Source: Colwellia sp. PAMC 20917
GTDB taxonomy: Bacteria; Pseudomonadota; Gammaproteobacteria; Enterobacterales; Alteromonadaceae
Assembly (NCBI RefSeq): GCF_001767295.1
Contig: NZ_CP014944.1
Location: forward strand, 4,402,001-4,466,000
DNA: 64,000 nt
Direction of reading: 5' to 3'
Below the pieces are notes generated by a model. It had not been told where the DNA came from. It made no database searches and worked only from the letters and a program-made list of their open reading frames with translations. This document shows, in pieces, positions 1 through 8,190 of this stretch. The position numbers and the translations under genes are program-made. Numbering within the stretch: the first letter of the stretch is position 1; the number at the start of each line of letters is the position of its first letter.

Positions 1-429
1 TGCTTTTGCTACCCAAAAACGTATATCCGGATACTTATATACGCCTTTGTTGAAAGTCCAAGTACCTGTTTTGTTTTCTTCTGTATTTTCAGGAATAGAA
101 AACGCCCAATCCTCTTCTGCCACGTCGTCCTTATATGGGTCATATTCAGTATATGTGGAATTATCTAATATTGATTGACTAGAATTTTCATCAATAATTT
201 CAAACTTGGCAATAATGTTAGATAGATACTGTGTAACATTAGCACCATCTACCACAGATATTACGCATTTAGATTCAGTATTGTCTCCATAGTAGTTGCA
301 TTCATTATACCCAGTTATTAATGCAGATACTTGGGTATAGCCAGCAAAGCTATTAAATGAAACTAAAGCTAGTGATGATATTATTAATAGCTTTGTTGTG
401 TGATTTTTAAGAAAACTGAAAATTGTCAT
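1..429 (-). CDS. Secreted protein, N-terminal part only (runs off left edge)
   Basis: An open frame of 143 codons reads leftward off the window. It starts at the ATG whose complement is at 427-429 and begins MTIFSFLKNHTTKLL, followed by a hydrophobic stretch ending in SFNSFAGY: a typical Sec signal peptide cut near residue 30. The mature part is acidic, with two cysteines around residues 44 and 53. A weak GGAAG-like site precedes the start. No family is recognised; the missing C-terminus would show whether it carries a PEP-CTERM or other sorting tail, which the neighbouring TPR gene would make plausible. Confidence 0.6.
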   Translation of the reverse strand, partial: MTIFSFLKNHTTKLLIISSLALVSFNSFAGYTQVSALITGYNECNYYGDNTESKCVISVVDGANVTQYLSNIIAKFEIIDENSSQSILDNSTYTEYDPYKDDVAEEDWAFSIPENTEENKTGTWTFNKGVYKYPDIRFWVAKA

Positions 430-605
430 TCATAACTTCCAAATTATATGATGAATTTTGTATATTATTTTACGATGCAATAACTAAGCCGTAAAAAAAA
501 TGTATGTTTAAAACAAGATGATGCAGACGTTAAGGCCCAGTTTTATCCTATTTCCCTAGAGTGTTGTAAAATATCCTGACAGTGAATTATAGTTAAGCAA
601 TATAG

Positions 606-633
606 TTAAGCTGATAAATTTAAGCTGATAAAT
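606..633. repeat. Tandem 14-bp repeat in the intergenic gap before prsT
   Basis: The 430-758 gap holds no gene. The unit TTAAGCTGATAAAT occurs twice head to tail (606-619, 620-633), preceded by two copies of TATAGTTAAGC at 588-598 and 601-611. It could be a regulator site or a slippage product. Confidence 0.5.
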
Positions 634-758
634 TGCTTTTTCATGAAGATATTATAGCGCAATATTTATCTTATTAACGAGTAGATAATGGTTTTTATTG
701 AAATGTTTACTGATAAAAAGCACAATCATCCTTGTCTTTTAAATTGTTTGAGAAGTTA

Positions 759-3590
759 ATGGTGCGTCACGTTTTTATACCCAAAATATTTTTATTTTTA
801 TTTTTAATAACTTTTCAGCAAGTAGCTCAGGGGAATGATAAAAATGTGCTTGAACAAGCTAATATCGCTTTTAAAGATAACCGCCATAATGAAGCGCTCA
901 TTCATCTTAAAAACTTAACCCAAAAAGAACCCAATAATTTAGCGGCAAGGCTTTTAATGGCTGAGGTACTTATTGCTTTTGGCAAAGGGGCTACTGCAGA
1001 AGTTGAACTCGATTTGGCTGAAAATTTAGGGGCAGACAAAAACCGAACATTCTTGCTGTTTGCGGAAGCTTATTTACTACAAGGTAAATACCATGACACC
1101 ATCAATCACCTAGACAAACAGGTGCAAGATGAAATACTCGCCGCCAAAATTTTTGTTTTAAGAGGCCATGCACAACTAGGCTTGCGACAGTTATCATTGT
1201 CAGCAGAAAATTACCAGCAAGCGTTATTACTTAATGCGGTTAATATCGATGCAAAATTAGGTTTAGCGCAGGTGGCTTTAAATTATTATCGCTATGATGA
1301 AGCACAAACATATGTTGATGATGTACTCAGTGGTTTTTTCCCTCCAGTGAATGCTTGGATATTAAAAGCGAGTATCCACCAAAATATAGCTGAATTAGAT
1401 ATTGCTTTTAAAGCTATAAATAACGCTTTATTAGAAAACCCTAATCATATTCAGGCACTTATTTTACGCGCTAGTTTATATATAGAGTTTATTGAATACG
1501 AGAGCGCAAAAAAAGATATTGCAACTGTGCTTGAGCTTATCCCTTATGAACCTAAGGCCATGTTCTTATCAGCAATGATTGAAACCAGAGAAGACGAAAA
1601 TTCAAATGCTAGGGAAAAACTTTCAAAATTAAGTGAATCATTGTCAACGCTTGACAATGATACCTTGGATAATAACCCTAGTTATTATTATTTGGCCAGT
1701 GTTGTGGCTTTTCAGCAAAATAATTATGAAGCAGCTGATCAATATATTAAAAATTATTTAAATATTGATCGCTTGAATATTAAAGCAATGACCTTCTCAG
1801 CGACAATTCATATCGCCATGAAAAACTTTACCGCGGCATTGTCAGTATTGAATAAAGCCAATTTACAAAAAGAAAATAACCCTAAAGTTATCTCTCTTTT
1901 AGGGTTGGTCAGTTCTGAGCTTAAGCAATATGAGAAAGCAAAGTTTTACTTTCAAAAAGTTATTGAATTACTACCTGACTCATCGATTGCCTCGCAACAG
2001 TTAGCAAAAAATAGTATTGATATGGGGGCGTATCAACAGGCCATAGATACCTTGCTTTCAATCAACGCTTCATCGGAGTATCAGTCAACCATTAGTTTTT
2101 TATTGGTGCAAGCCTATGTAAAGTCAGGGCAAATGACTAAAGCGGTAGCGCTTGCTGAAAAATTAGTTAAAGCACAACCAGATAATAAAGAGTTCCTTCA
2201 TCATCTCGGTTTTATTTATCAAATAGTGGGTGATTATAATAAAGCAAAACAAGCATTCGAACATGCTCTTAGTATTGACGCTTTACACATTAAATCACTG
2301 ATTAGTTTGGCAGAAACCCTACTTAGGATGGGCAAAATAAAAGCATCGTTTGAATTATTAGAGCAAGCACTTTTAAAACAAGAAAATAATAAAGAACTCA
2401 TTAGCGCTTTAGGGAATAATTATACTCAAACCAGGCAGTTTAAAGAGTCAATCGTTTGGTTTAAGAAGGCTTATAATATAGAACCCAAGAATAAAGACTT
2501 ACTTAAACAATTGTCTTTTAGCTACATGGCGGCAGGCGAACCCGTAGAAGCAATAGAAATAATAGAAAGTTATTTATCGAATCATGAAAAAACGGCTGAT
2601 TTATTTGTATTACTAGGCAATTACTATCAGCAACAAAACAATTTTGACAAAGCACTGCAAAGCTTCAACAATGCTATAAAGTTTGATGGTGATAAAGGCA
2701 AGGTCTATTTTTATATAGCCCAATTTTACCAAGCAAATAATAAACCAGATGATGCCCTTGAAGCCTATAAAAAGTCTATCGCCTGGTCTGAAAATAAGCA
2801 GATACCGTTAGTGGCGGCAAGTCAGTTTTTGAATCAACAGAAAAAACCTCTTGAAGCGATTAAACTTGCTAATGATTTTTTAGAAAGTTATTCAACTAAA
2901 TTACAGATGATTTTGGCGCATTCTTATTATTTGTCTGGCCAATATGATAATGCCGAAAAGAGTTATAAAAAGACATTAGCATTAACAACACCTCAAGATG
3001 AGTATCATGACAATATTGTCGTTGGTTTAAGTCTGGTGTATCAAGCACAAAAACGAAATAGCAAAGCAACTCAGCTATTGACAAAGTATTTGAACAAAGA
3101 GCCAATGAATTTTTTAATGAATTCTTCGCTAGCAGAAATTTATATGATTAATGAGCAGTGGAAAAAAGCTTACGATATTTATATTTTGTTGTTAACCAAA
3201 TATACACAACAAGCCGTATTGCATAATAATGCGGCGTTTGCTGCTTTGAATTTAGCCTTGTATGATGATGCAGAAAAGCATAGTTTAGCGTCTTTAGCTA
3301 TTACAAAAAACCATCCTGATTCCCTCGATACACTTGGCTGGATTTATTATCATACTCAAGAATTTGATAAAGCACTGCCACTATTTCGCCAAGCGCTTGC
3401 ACTAGATTACTCTAAAATTGAAATTAAATATCATTTAGCGTTAACCCTCAAAGCGCTTAATCGAGAAAAAGAGGCTTTTAATACCTTATTAGAAGTGGTT
3501 AATAGTAAACGTGATTTTCCAGAGAAAAAAGAGGCTCAACAATGGTTGAAATTATGGGCTGATGCTCTACGTACTGATAATGATATTTAA
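759..3590 (+). CDS. prsT: TPR-repeat lipoprotein-like secreted protein, PrsT type (PEP-CTERM system)
   Basis: A 943-residue protein made almost entirely of tetratricopeptide repeats after a signal peptide (MVRHVFIPK then a hydrophobic run ending near QGNDK). Length, the N-terminal 'ARLLMAEVL..GKGATAEVELDLAENLGAD' layout and the continuous TPR solenoid match the PEP-CTERM/XrtA-system PrsT family, which accompanies exosortase and exopolysaccharide loci. The start at 759 is preferred to the TTG at 732 because GAGAAG lies just upstream and it gives a clean signal peptide. No other exosortase gene is in the window, so the role is inferred from family resemblance only; a generic secreted TPR protein is the alternative. 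Confidence 0.75.
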   Translation: MVRHVFIPKIFLFLFLITFQQVAQGNDKNVLEQANIAFKDNRHNEALIHLKNLTQKEPNNLAARLLMAEVLIAFGKGATAEVELDLAENLGADKNRTFLLFAEAYLLQGKYHDTINHLDKQVQDEILAAKIFVLRGHAQLGLRQLSLSAENYQQALLLNAVNIDAKLGLAQVALNYYRYDEAQTYVDDVLSGFFPPVNAWILKASIHQNIAELDIAFKAINNALLENPNHIQALILRASLYIEFIEYESAKKDIATVLELIPYEPKAMFLSAMIETREDENSNAREKLSKLSESLSTLDNDTLDNNPSYYYLASVVAFQQNNYEAADQYIKNYLNIDRLNIKAMTFSATIHIAMKNFTAALSVLNKANLQKENNPKVISLLGLVSSELKQYEKAKFYFQKVIELLPDSSIASQQLAKNSIDMGAYQQAIDTLLSINASSEYQSTISFLLVQAYVKSGQMTKAVALAEKLVKAQPDNKEFLHHLGFIYQIVGDYNKAKQAFEHALSIDALHIKSLISLAETLLRMGKIKASFELLEQALLKQENNKELISALGNNYTQTRQFKESIVWFKKAYNIEPKNKDLLKQLSFSYMAAGEPVEAIEIIESYLSNHEKTADLFVLLGNYYQQQNNFDKALQSFNNAIKFDGDKGKVYFYIAQFYQANNKPDDALEAYKKSIAWSENKQIPLVAASQFLNQQKKPLEAIKLANDFLESYSTKLQMILAHSYYLSGQYDNAEKSYKKTLALTTPQDEYHDNIVVGLSLVYQAQKRNSKATQLLTKYLNKEPMNFLMNSSLAEIYMINEQWKKAYDIYILLLTKYTQQAVLHNNAAFAALNLALYDDAEKHSLASLAITKNHPDSLDTLGWIYYHTQEFDKALPLFRQALALDYSKIEIKYHLALTLKALNREKEAFNTLLEVVNSKRDFPEKKEAQQWLKLWADALRTDNDI

Positions 3591-3599
3591 ATATCATTA

Positions 3600-3704
3600 T
3601 CATACTCTAAAGCAAATCAGATAAAGGGCTTCGAACACTATAGCGCCATGCTCAAGTACATGGTTATAAATTTGGGTTGTACGTAAATCGCTGTGTCCTA
3701 GTTG
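3600..3704 (-). pseudogene. Relic of integron integrase IntI, C-terminal 34 codons
   Basis: Read on the minus strand from 3704, the frame begins QLGHSDLRTTQIYNHVLEHG and stops at 3600-3602. This matches the C-terminal box of integron integrases (LGHSDxxTTxIYTHVL), including the nucleophilic tyrosine in QIYNHV. A stop codon immediately precedes the fragment and the rest of the gene is absent. After EHGAI the usual 'GVRSPL' tail appears only one frame off (SKPFI then stop), so the tail is also frameshifted. The relic sits between prsT and the first attC, in the orientation expected for intI relative to its cassettes. Confidence 0.8.
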
Positions 3705-3800
3705 TTAACTAGGCGTTCAAACGGACAAATAACAGTTTGCTGTTTTCGTGCCTCAAACATTTCAGCAAACAATTTTTTGCCTCTCAATGGGGCGTTAGCT
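3705..3800 (+). repeat. attC site 1 (first site, next to integrase relic)
   Basis: Starts TTAACTAGGCGTTCAAACGG, has the imperfect stem arms CAGTTTGCTG and CAGCAAAC, and ends TGGGGCGTTAGCT, matching the attC core GTTRRRY except at one position. Confidence 0.8.
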
Positions 3801-3869
3801 TTTGTTGTATAGTAAAGCAGTTAACAACTATTCTATTGTGTTAACTTAAATTTTTTCAAGGATAGTGTC

Positions 3870-4514
3870 GTGAATAACTTACAAAAGATAGGTGGCGTTG
3901 CAGCACTTTTTGAAGCCGTCATTTACATATCAGCTTTTATTTTTTTTGGGGCGTTTTGGGATTACCCTGTAACTGCTGATGATGCACAAAAATTTATTTT
4001 TTTGACTAATAATCAGACAATTCTATCGATAGTTAATTTCACTATGTATGTCGCCTTTGGTCTTTTTTTGGCGGTATTAGTTATAGCGACCCATCAACGG
4101 ATGAAAACCAAGGCTCCAGTTTTATCACAAATGGCTTCGGTCTTCGGTATTATTTGGGTTGGCCTTGTTATAGCAAGTGGAATGATTGCAAATGTAGGAT
4201 TAGGTGCTGTAATCGATTTGTCTGCCAAAAATGCAGAGCAAGCAATGACTCTTTGGGTAGTTATTAATACAATAGTTGAAGGTTTAGGGGGAGGTAACGA
4301 AGTTGTAGGAGGATTATGGGTTCTTTTATTGAGTGTTGTAGGCTTAAAAGTTATTGAGCTACCTAAATTGTTAAACTGTTTAGGACTATTTATTGGTTCT
4401 GTTGGTATTCTCACTATTTATCCTGCTGAAATACTGACAGAAATATTTGGCTTAGGCCAAATATTATGGTTCTCTTGGCTAGGTATGACAATGCTTATTA
4501 GCCCTCAAAGCTAA
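3870..4514 (+). CDS. Cassette gene: multi-pass membrane protein, DUF4386-like
   Basis: A 214-residue hydrophobic protein with about six membrane segments (around residues 8-28, 50-72, 90-112, 130-160, 168-188 and 190-210). The overall pattern resembles DUF4386 integral membrane proteins of unknown function; this is a family-level guess. Translation starts at GTG with AAGGA seven bases upstream. It lies between attC sites 1 and 2, so it is the first surviving cassette after the integrase relic. Confidence 0.65.
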   Translation: MNNLQKIGGVAALFEAVIYISAFIFFGAFWDYPVTADDAQKFIFLTNNQTILSIVNFTMYVAFGLFLAVLVIATHQRMKTKAPVLSQMASVFGIIWVGLVIASGMIANVGLGAVIDLSAKNAEQAMTLWVVINTIVEGLGGGNEVVGGLWVLLLSVVGLKVIELPKLLNCLGLFIGSVGILTIYPAEILTEIFGLGQILWFSWLGMTMLISPQS

Positions 4515-4605
4515 GCTATTCAAGTGGGACAAATTACAGATGGCTGGTTCCGCTCCGCTTCACATTTTAGCCAACTATATTTTGCCTCTTAAATGGGCGC
4601 TATGT
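4511..4605 (+). repeat. attC site 2
   Basis: Begins CTAAGCTATTCAAGTGGGAC, overlapping the stop of the preceding gene. Arms ATGGCTGG and TTAGCCAACT. It ends GGGCGCTATG, with a C in place of T at the cleavage core, so it is slightly degraded. Confidence 0.75.
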
Positions 4606-4627
4606 TTTTCACAAGGTGAGTATTAAA

Positions 4628-4996
4628 TTGCGACTGTTCTTTTCATTATCACTAGTACTCGTTTTAGCTTCTTGCGAAACTCGAGGAAAACTTGAGTACA
4701 TCACTTCGGATGGTGAGCATAAGATAGCGTGCGAAACTGAATATACTTGGGAGCCATCAGTCGATAAATATGCGGTTGAGTATATTTTAAGTTATTGCGC
4801 TAAAAATGCTGTAAAAAAGGGACATCGAGTTGTCAATGAGTCCTTATTAAAAATAGATTTAAGTATACCTTTATCACCTAATGGTAACTCTTGGACTTTT
4901 GATTACGCTAAGGAATTACACAAAAATAAGAGGCTAAGTGACAAGGAGTACGGTTATATTATCGCGTATTTAGATCTTGGCCTAAATAAAAGTTAG
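4628..4996 (+). CDS. Cassette gene: small lipoprotein, paralogue of 9471-9938
   Basis: About 122 residues with a lipoprotein signal (MRLFFSLSLVLVLASC, lipobox LASC). A TTG start at 4628 is chosen because AAGGTGAG lies seven bases before it; GTG at 4616 is in frame but overlaps that site. The mature part shares YILSYCAKNAVKKGH, LLKIDLSIP and NGNSW with the lipoprotein at 9471-9938 (YVLYECAKDLIAKGY, LLSIDFSLP, KGQSW), including the cysteines. No named family is recognised. Probably membrane-anchored facing the periplasm. Confidence 0.65.
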   Translation: MRLFFSLSLVLVLASCETRGKLEYITSDGEHKIACETEYTWEPSVDKYAVEYILSYCAKNAVKKGHRVVNESLLKIDLSIPLSPNGNSWTFDYAKELHKNKRLSDKEYGYIIAYLDLGLNKS

Positions 4997-5009
4997 GTTT
5001 TCATACACA

Positions 5010-5103
5010 TAACAAGAATTTAAAGCGGGACTGTGACAGTTTGCTCGGTTTCGCTACACAATTATAGCAAAGTATTATCAGCCCCTTAAATGAGCGTTAT
5101 ATT
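5010..5103 (+). repeat. attC site 3
   Basis: Begins TAACAAGAATTTAAAGCGGG, arms CAGTTTGCT and TAGCAAAGT, ends TGAGCGTTATA. A good match to the array consensus. Confidence 0.78.
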
Positions 5104-5124
5104 TCAAATTCTATGGGAGTGGAG

Positions 5125-5571
5125 ATGCTTAAAAATTTAACCATTATTTTATTAGCTTGTACGCCTTTATCCACGTGGGGAGGTGATTTTGAGTTTTCAG
5201 TTGGAGGGGGGTATCAATATAGCGGGATTATAGGAACTCAATTTGCTTTTAAAGAAGATGATAAAAAATATTTTGTTTCACTTGGTTTACCAGGTGTATC
5301 TGTTGGAATGCAATCTACATTTTCAAACAATGAAAATCATTCAGTTGGTTTTTCTGTTGGAAAATTAACAAGTTTTTTTAGTGTGGATACTGAATATGGA
5401 TTTATAACGTATAATTATCATTTTAGTGGTTTTAAAAATGATGGCTGGGTATTAGGCACAGGAATTGGCTATTATAATCAAGATGAACATATGGAGTTTT
5501 TTAGTAATGGTAAACCTAAAGAACGAGAAAATGGGATGGCTTTAACATTCGATATCGGTTATAAATTTTAA
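5125..5571 (+). CDS. Cassette gene: secreted beta-barrel-like protein
   Basis: About 148 residues. A signal peptide (MLKNLTIILLACTPLSTWGG) is followed by alternating short hydrophobic strands rich in glycine and aromatic residues, ending in phenylalanine (DIGYKF), as in outer-membrane beta-barrels. The ATG at 5125 is preferred over 5113 because GGGAGTGGAG directly precedes it. It resembles small YfaZ/OmpW-like barrels only in general pattern; no family is assigned. Flanked by attC sites 3 and 4. Confidence 0.6.
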   Translation: MLKNLTIILLACTPLSTWGGDFEFSVGGGYQYSGIIGTQFAFKEDDKKYFVSLGLPGVSVGMQSTFSNNENHSVGFSVGKLTSFFSVDTEYGFITYNYHFSGFKNDGWVLGTGIGYYNQDEHMEFFSNGKPKERENGMALTFDIGYKF

Positions 5572-5572
5572 A

Positions 5573-5670
5573 ATATCAGCCATTCAAGCAGGACAAATAA
5601 CAGCTGGCTATTTGCTCCTTGGTCGCTTATTTTAGCTAACAATTTTTTGCCGCTTAAGGTGGCGTTGGTA
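5573..5670 (+). repeat. attC site 4, interrupted at its end by an IS110-family element
   Basis: Begins AATATCAGCCATTCAAGCAG, arms CAGCTGGCTA and TTTAGCTAAC, ends GTGGCGTTGGTA. The insertion element begins immediately after the GTTGGT core, and the next cassette resumes on its far side near 7222. Confidence 0.75.
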
Positions 5671-5671
5671 T

Positions 5672-5974
5672 GACTCCCCACGTCAAGTTAAATACACTGA
5701 TCCTTGTTCATTAATTTCAGAACCATTGTATTCACTTTTAGTATTAAGTGAGTTAACGCATAGAATGAAGCAAGTAATTTCGTCGGTTATCATGCTGATA
5801 TTCGTGGATTACTAACTTGTTTGCTAGCAGCGCCTACCTTACTCATTTCGTCGTGGCACCTGTCTTCAGTCTATGTTCGCGGTTCAATAGCCGTTAGGCT
5901 ATTGCCGTCCTAACGCCGTCGGTGATTGTGCCACACCCGATGCTTGATCCCATGCGCTAACTCAAAACTTTTAT
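5672..5974 (-). ncRNA. Candidate guide (bridge/seek) RNA region of the IS110-family element
   Basis: This noncoding end lies downstream of the transposase. On the minus strand it carries GGCGTTAGG (complement of 5909-5917), the same sequence as the attC cleavage core. Next to it is a perfect hairpin (5885-5892 with 5897-5904, eight-base arms CAATAGCC/GGCTATTG, loop GTTA). IS1111-group elements are known to encode a target-guiding RNA in this position. That this element does so here is inference from position and motif. Confidence 0.5.
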
Positions 5975-7129
5975 TCATGCAGGTACTCTCGATATTCTTA
6001 GCTTCACATCAATTTTTGGTAGCACTACCTCGCGAGAAATAGCCCAAATATAAGCGATCATTTCTCTGGCGATGGCCGTAACGACCACATTACGATGTTT
6101 GCCTTTATGCATGAGTCGTTGATAGCGGCGGCACAACCTCAGTTGAGCTTGCCAAGCCATATCAATAATTTCTTTGCTTAAGCCTTCTTGTCTTAATTGC
6201 ATTTCTTTTGAAATATTGGCGTTGTGTTTATACGAATGTGCACCTTCGACCAGTAGTCGTCTTGCACGGCTGTTACCGCATTTGGTAATAGCACCTAAAT
6301 GGCGTTTATCGCCACTTGAATGTTCACTTGGTACAAGACCAAGGTAACTCATTAATTTTCTGGGATGGTCGAACCGTGATAAGTCACCTAGTTCGGCAAT
6401 CACTCCTGTGGCGACTAATAACCTCACACCACGGAGCGCCTGTATCGCTTTAACTACAGGATAAAACCGCCAGTTTTTCACTTGATGTGTTAATTCATTA
6501 TCCAGCCTTTTTAAGCGTTTTAGTCGTTCAGTAATGGTTAAAACCGCTTCTTGCAAAACAATTTGCTGACAAGGATGAGGTAATACTAATTCAGCGAGCC
6601 AACGCAAATGTTGTAATGACCAGTTATCTTTTATTTTGCTGTTAATGTTGTTACGTAACAACAATGCTTTAAGTTGATATTTAGCATCCTTTAAGTCTTT
6701 CATGCCTGTTTCTCGTGCCCGAGATAAGTCCCGTACGGCTTCATCTTCGGGCTCAGGGACATAGATAGATGTTAAGTCTTCAGACTTGAGCAGCTTTGCA
6801 AGTTTGAGCGCATCACGTTTATCGGTTTTGATTTTATCTCCTGGTTTTTTAGGGATAAGAGAAGGTGCGATGACATAGCAACAATGATTAAGGCTGGTGA
6901 GAAAGCGGTAAATCCAATAGCCACAAGGACCTGCTTCGTAAACAAAATGAAGTGTGGCATCTGGATATTTTGATTGTAATTGTCGTGCGAGTTTTTTAAA
7001 GGCGGCTTTATTACTGAGTATTTTACCTAGATGAGTTGATTTAGCGCCACGTTGGTCTTCAATATAAGCGACTTCAGTAAATGTTTTATGGGTATCTAAG
7101 CCAATGAAAAGTATGTTATGTTTTATCAT
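5975..7129 (-). CDS. IS110-family transposase (DEDD)
   Basis: 384 residues from the ATG at 7129, which has AGAGG upstream; an in-frame ATG ten codons earlier lacks a ribosome site. The N-terminal DEDD RuvC-like domain shows D12 in IGLDTHK, a glutamate in YEAGPCGYW and aspartates in KTDKRDA. The C-terminal Transposase_20 domain contains LRGVRLLVATGV, FDHPRKLMSYLGLVPSEHS and TKCGNSRARR. The frame is intact, so the element may be active. It cuts and inserts the element through a circular intermediate, as established for the family. Confidence 0.9.
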   Translation of the reverse strand: MIKHNILFIGLDTHKTFTEVAYIEDQRGAKSTHLGKILSNKAAFKKLARQLQSKYPDATLHFVYEAGPCGYWIYRFLTSLNHCCYVIAPSLIPKKPGDKIKTDKRDALKLAKLLKSEDLTSIYVPEPEDEAVRDLSRARETGMKDLKDAKYQLKALLLRNNINSKIKDNWSLQHLRWLAELVLPHPCQQIVLQEAVLTITERLKRLKRLDNELTHQVKNWRFYPVVKAIQALRGVRLLVATGVIAELGDLSRFDHPRKLMSYLGLVPSEHSSGDKRHLGAITKCGNSRARRLLVEGAHSYKHNANISKEMQLRQEGLSKEIIDMAWQAQLRLCRRYQRLMHKGKHRNVVVTAIAREMIAYIWAISREVVLPKIDVKLRISRVPA

Positions 7130-7207
7130 GCTAGCCTCTGTTTGATAATGTTGACACATATATTATGGCTCTGGTTTGTAAAACTAACCCACATTTAGAG
7201 GCTAGCA
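7129..7207 (-). promoter_or_regulatory. Inverted repeat that can mask the transposase ribosome-binding site
   Basis: TGCTAGCCTCT (7129-7139) and AGAGGCTAGCA (7197-7207) are perfect 11-base complements separated by 57 bases. In the minus-strand transcript the second arm contains AGAGG just before the ATG at 7129. Transcripts entering from outside the element would include both arms and could fold to hide the start. The effect is inference; the repeat is directly visible. Confidence 0.55.
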
Positions 7208-7256
7208 CCTTGTGGGGGGTCATTGTGTCTATTTTTTGAATTAAAAGGTGGAGTAT

Positions 7257-7799
7257 ATGGATAAATCGCTGCAAAAAATGATTGAAAATATGTCTGAAAA
7301 AACAGGTAAAAAGTTAGAAGAATGGCTTCAAATCTTGGACAAAGAGAATTTTGAAAAGCATTCAATGGCTGTGAAATTTTTAAAAACAGATCATGGGGTA
7401 ACACATGGGTTTGCAAATACAATTGTCACTTTATCTAAAGAAAGGACTAATCCTCCTGAAGATTTAGTTTTAAATCAATACAGTGGTAAAGAATCGCTTA
7501 AGCCTATTTATGAAACGCTTCTCTTCGTAATAAAAAACTTCGGTGAAGATGTTGTAATTACACCCAAAAAAGGAAGTGTAAGTTTAATCAGAAAAAAACA
7601 GTTTGCTTTAATTAAGCCTGCAACTAAAACAAGAATAGACTTGGGTTTAAAACTTAAAGACGTAAAAGTGCAAGGGCGGTTAGAAGGTTCAGGGCCATTT
7701 GGCACTATGTGTACCCATAGAATACAACTAAATAATATCTCTGACGTTGACAGTGAAGTTATCGAATGGTTATCGAAAGCGTACGAAACATCTGTTTAG
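7257..7799 (+). CDS. Cassette gene: DUF4287 plus DUF5655 domain protein
   Basis: About 180 residues. The N-terminal 70 match DUF4287 (MSEKTGKKLEEWLQIL, DHGVTHGFANTIV), and the remainder matches DUF5655 (ITPKKGSVSLIRKKQFALI, RIDLGLKL), a common small two-domain architecture of unknown role. The ATG at 7257 is preferred because AAGGTGGAG precedes it; GTG at 7248 lies within that site. This cassette belonged directly behind attC 4 before the insertion element separated them. Confidence 0.8.
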   Translation: MDKSLQKMIENMSEKTGKKLEEWLQILDKENFEKHSMAVKFLKTDHGVTHGFANTIVTLSKERTNPPEDLVLNQYSGKESLKPIYETLLFVIKNFGEDVVITPKKGSVSLIRKKQFALIKPATKTRIDLGLKLKDVKVQGRLEGSGPFGTMCTHRIQLNNISDVDSEVIEWLSKAYETSV

Positions 7800-7806
7800 T
7801 CAAAAC

Positions 7807-7901
7807 ATAACAAGCGCTTCAAATGGAAAATACAGTTGACTATTTTTACTCTGTTCAACATTATAACCAACTATATTTTTCCGCTTAAGCGGGCGTTGGT
7901 A
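7807..7901 (+). repeat. attC site 5
   Basis: Begins ATAACAAGCGCTTCAAATGG, arms CAGTTGACTA and TAACCAACTA, ends AGCGGGCGTTGGTA. Well preserved. Confidence 0.82.
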
Positions 7902-7929
7902 ATTTATATAATCAAGTTTTGGAGTTATT

Positions 7930-8190
7930 TTGAAGAAATTAATATTAGTTTTAGCTGTTGTTATCGTAGGATACTTTGTAAATTTAAAGTTTGTAGAGGT
8001 AGCATATTCACTAGGCTTTGCGGAGTTAAAAAAAGAAGCTATATTAATTAATTCTGAAAAAATGAAAGTTAAATGTCATTCATATGCTCTTGGCTGGTTT
8101 GATGAAATTAAATTAGAAAATAAATTTCAAGCATGTGTCAACGAACATGAAGCTAATGGCTATAAGGTTGTTGGTAGTTCTAGCACTTAA
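7930..8190 (+). CDS. Cassette gene: small single-anchor protein
   Basis: 86 residues. A TTG start with GGAG upstream gives an N-terminal hydrophobic anchor or uncleaved signal (KKLILVLAVVIVGYFVNL), then a charged tail with two cysteines (KCHSYALGWFDEIK, FQACVNEHEANGYKVV). No family recognised. The stop codon lies inside the beginning of attC 6, which is usual for cassettes. Confidence 0.55.
   Translation: MKKLILVLAVVIVGYFVNLKFVEVAYSLGFAELKKEAILINSEKMKVKCHSYALGWFDEIKLENKFQACVNEHEANGYKVVGSSST

Larger units (their letters stand above)
5670..7221 (-). mobile_element. IS110-family insertion sequence, IS1111-like, inserted in an attC site
   Basis: About 1.55 kb. Near the left end is TGACTCCCCACGTCAAG and near the right end CTTGTGGGGGGTCA, an imperfect subterminal inverted repeat of the kind found in the IS1111 group. 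The single transposase gene is on the minus strand. Roughly 300 bases downstream of it are noncoding while only about 90 precede it, the IS1111 arrangement. The left boundary falls on the GTTGGT core of attC 4. No target duplication is evident, as usual for this family. Exact ends are uncertain by a few bases. Confidence 0.78.

Noticed and set aside
7195-7422. 75-codon minus-strand frame across the insertion boundary
   Set aside because: It runs antisense over the DUF4287 gene and the element end, with no start signal; a shadow frame.
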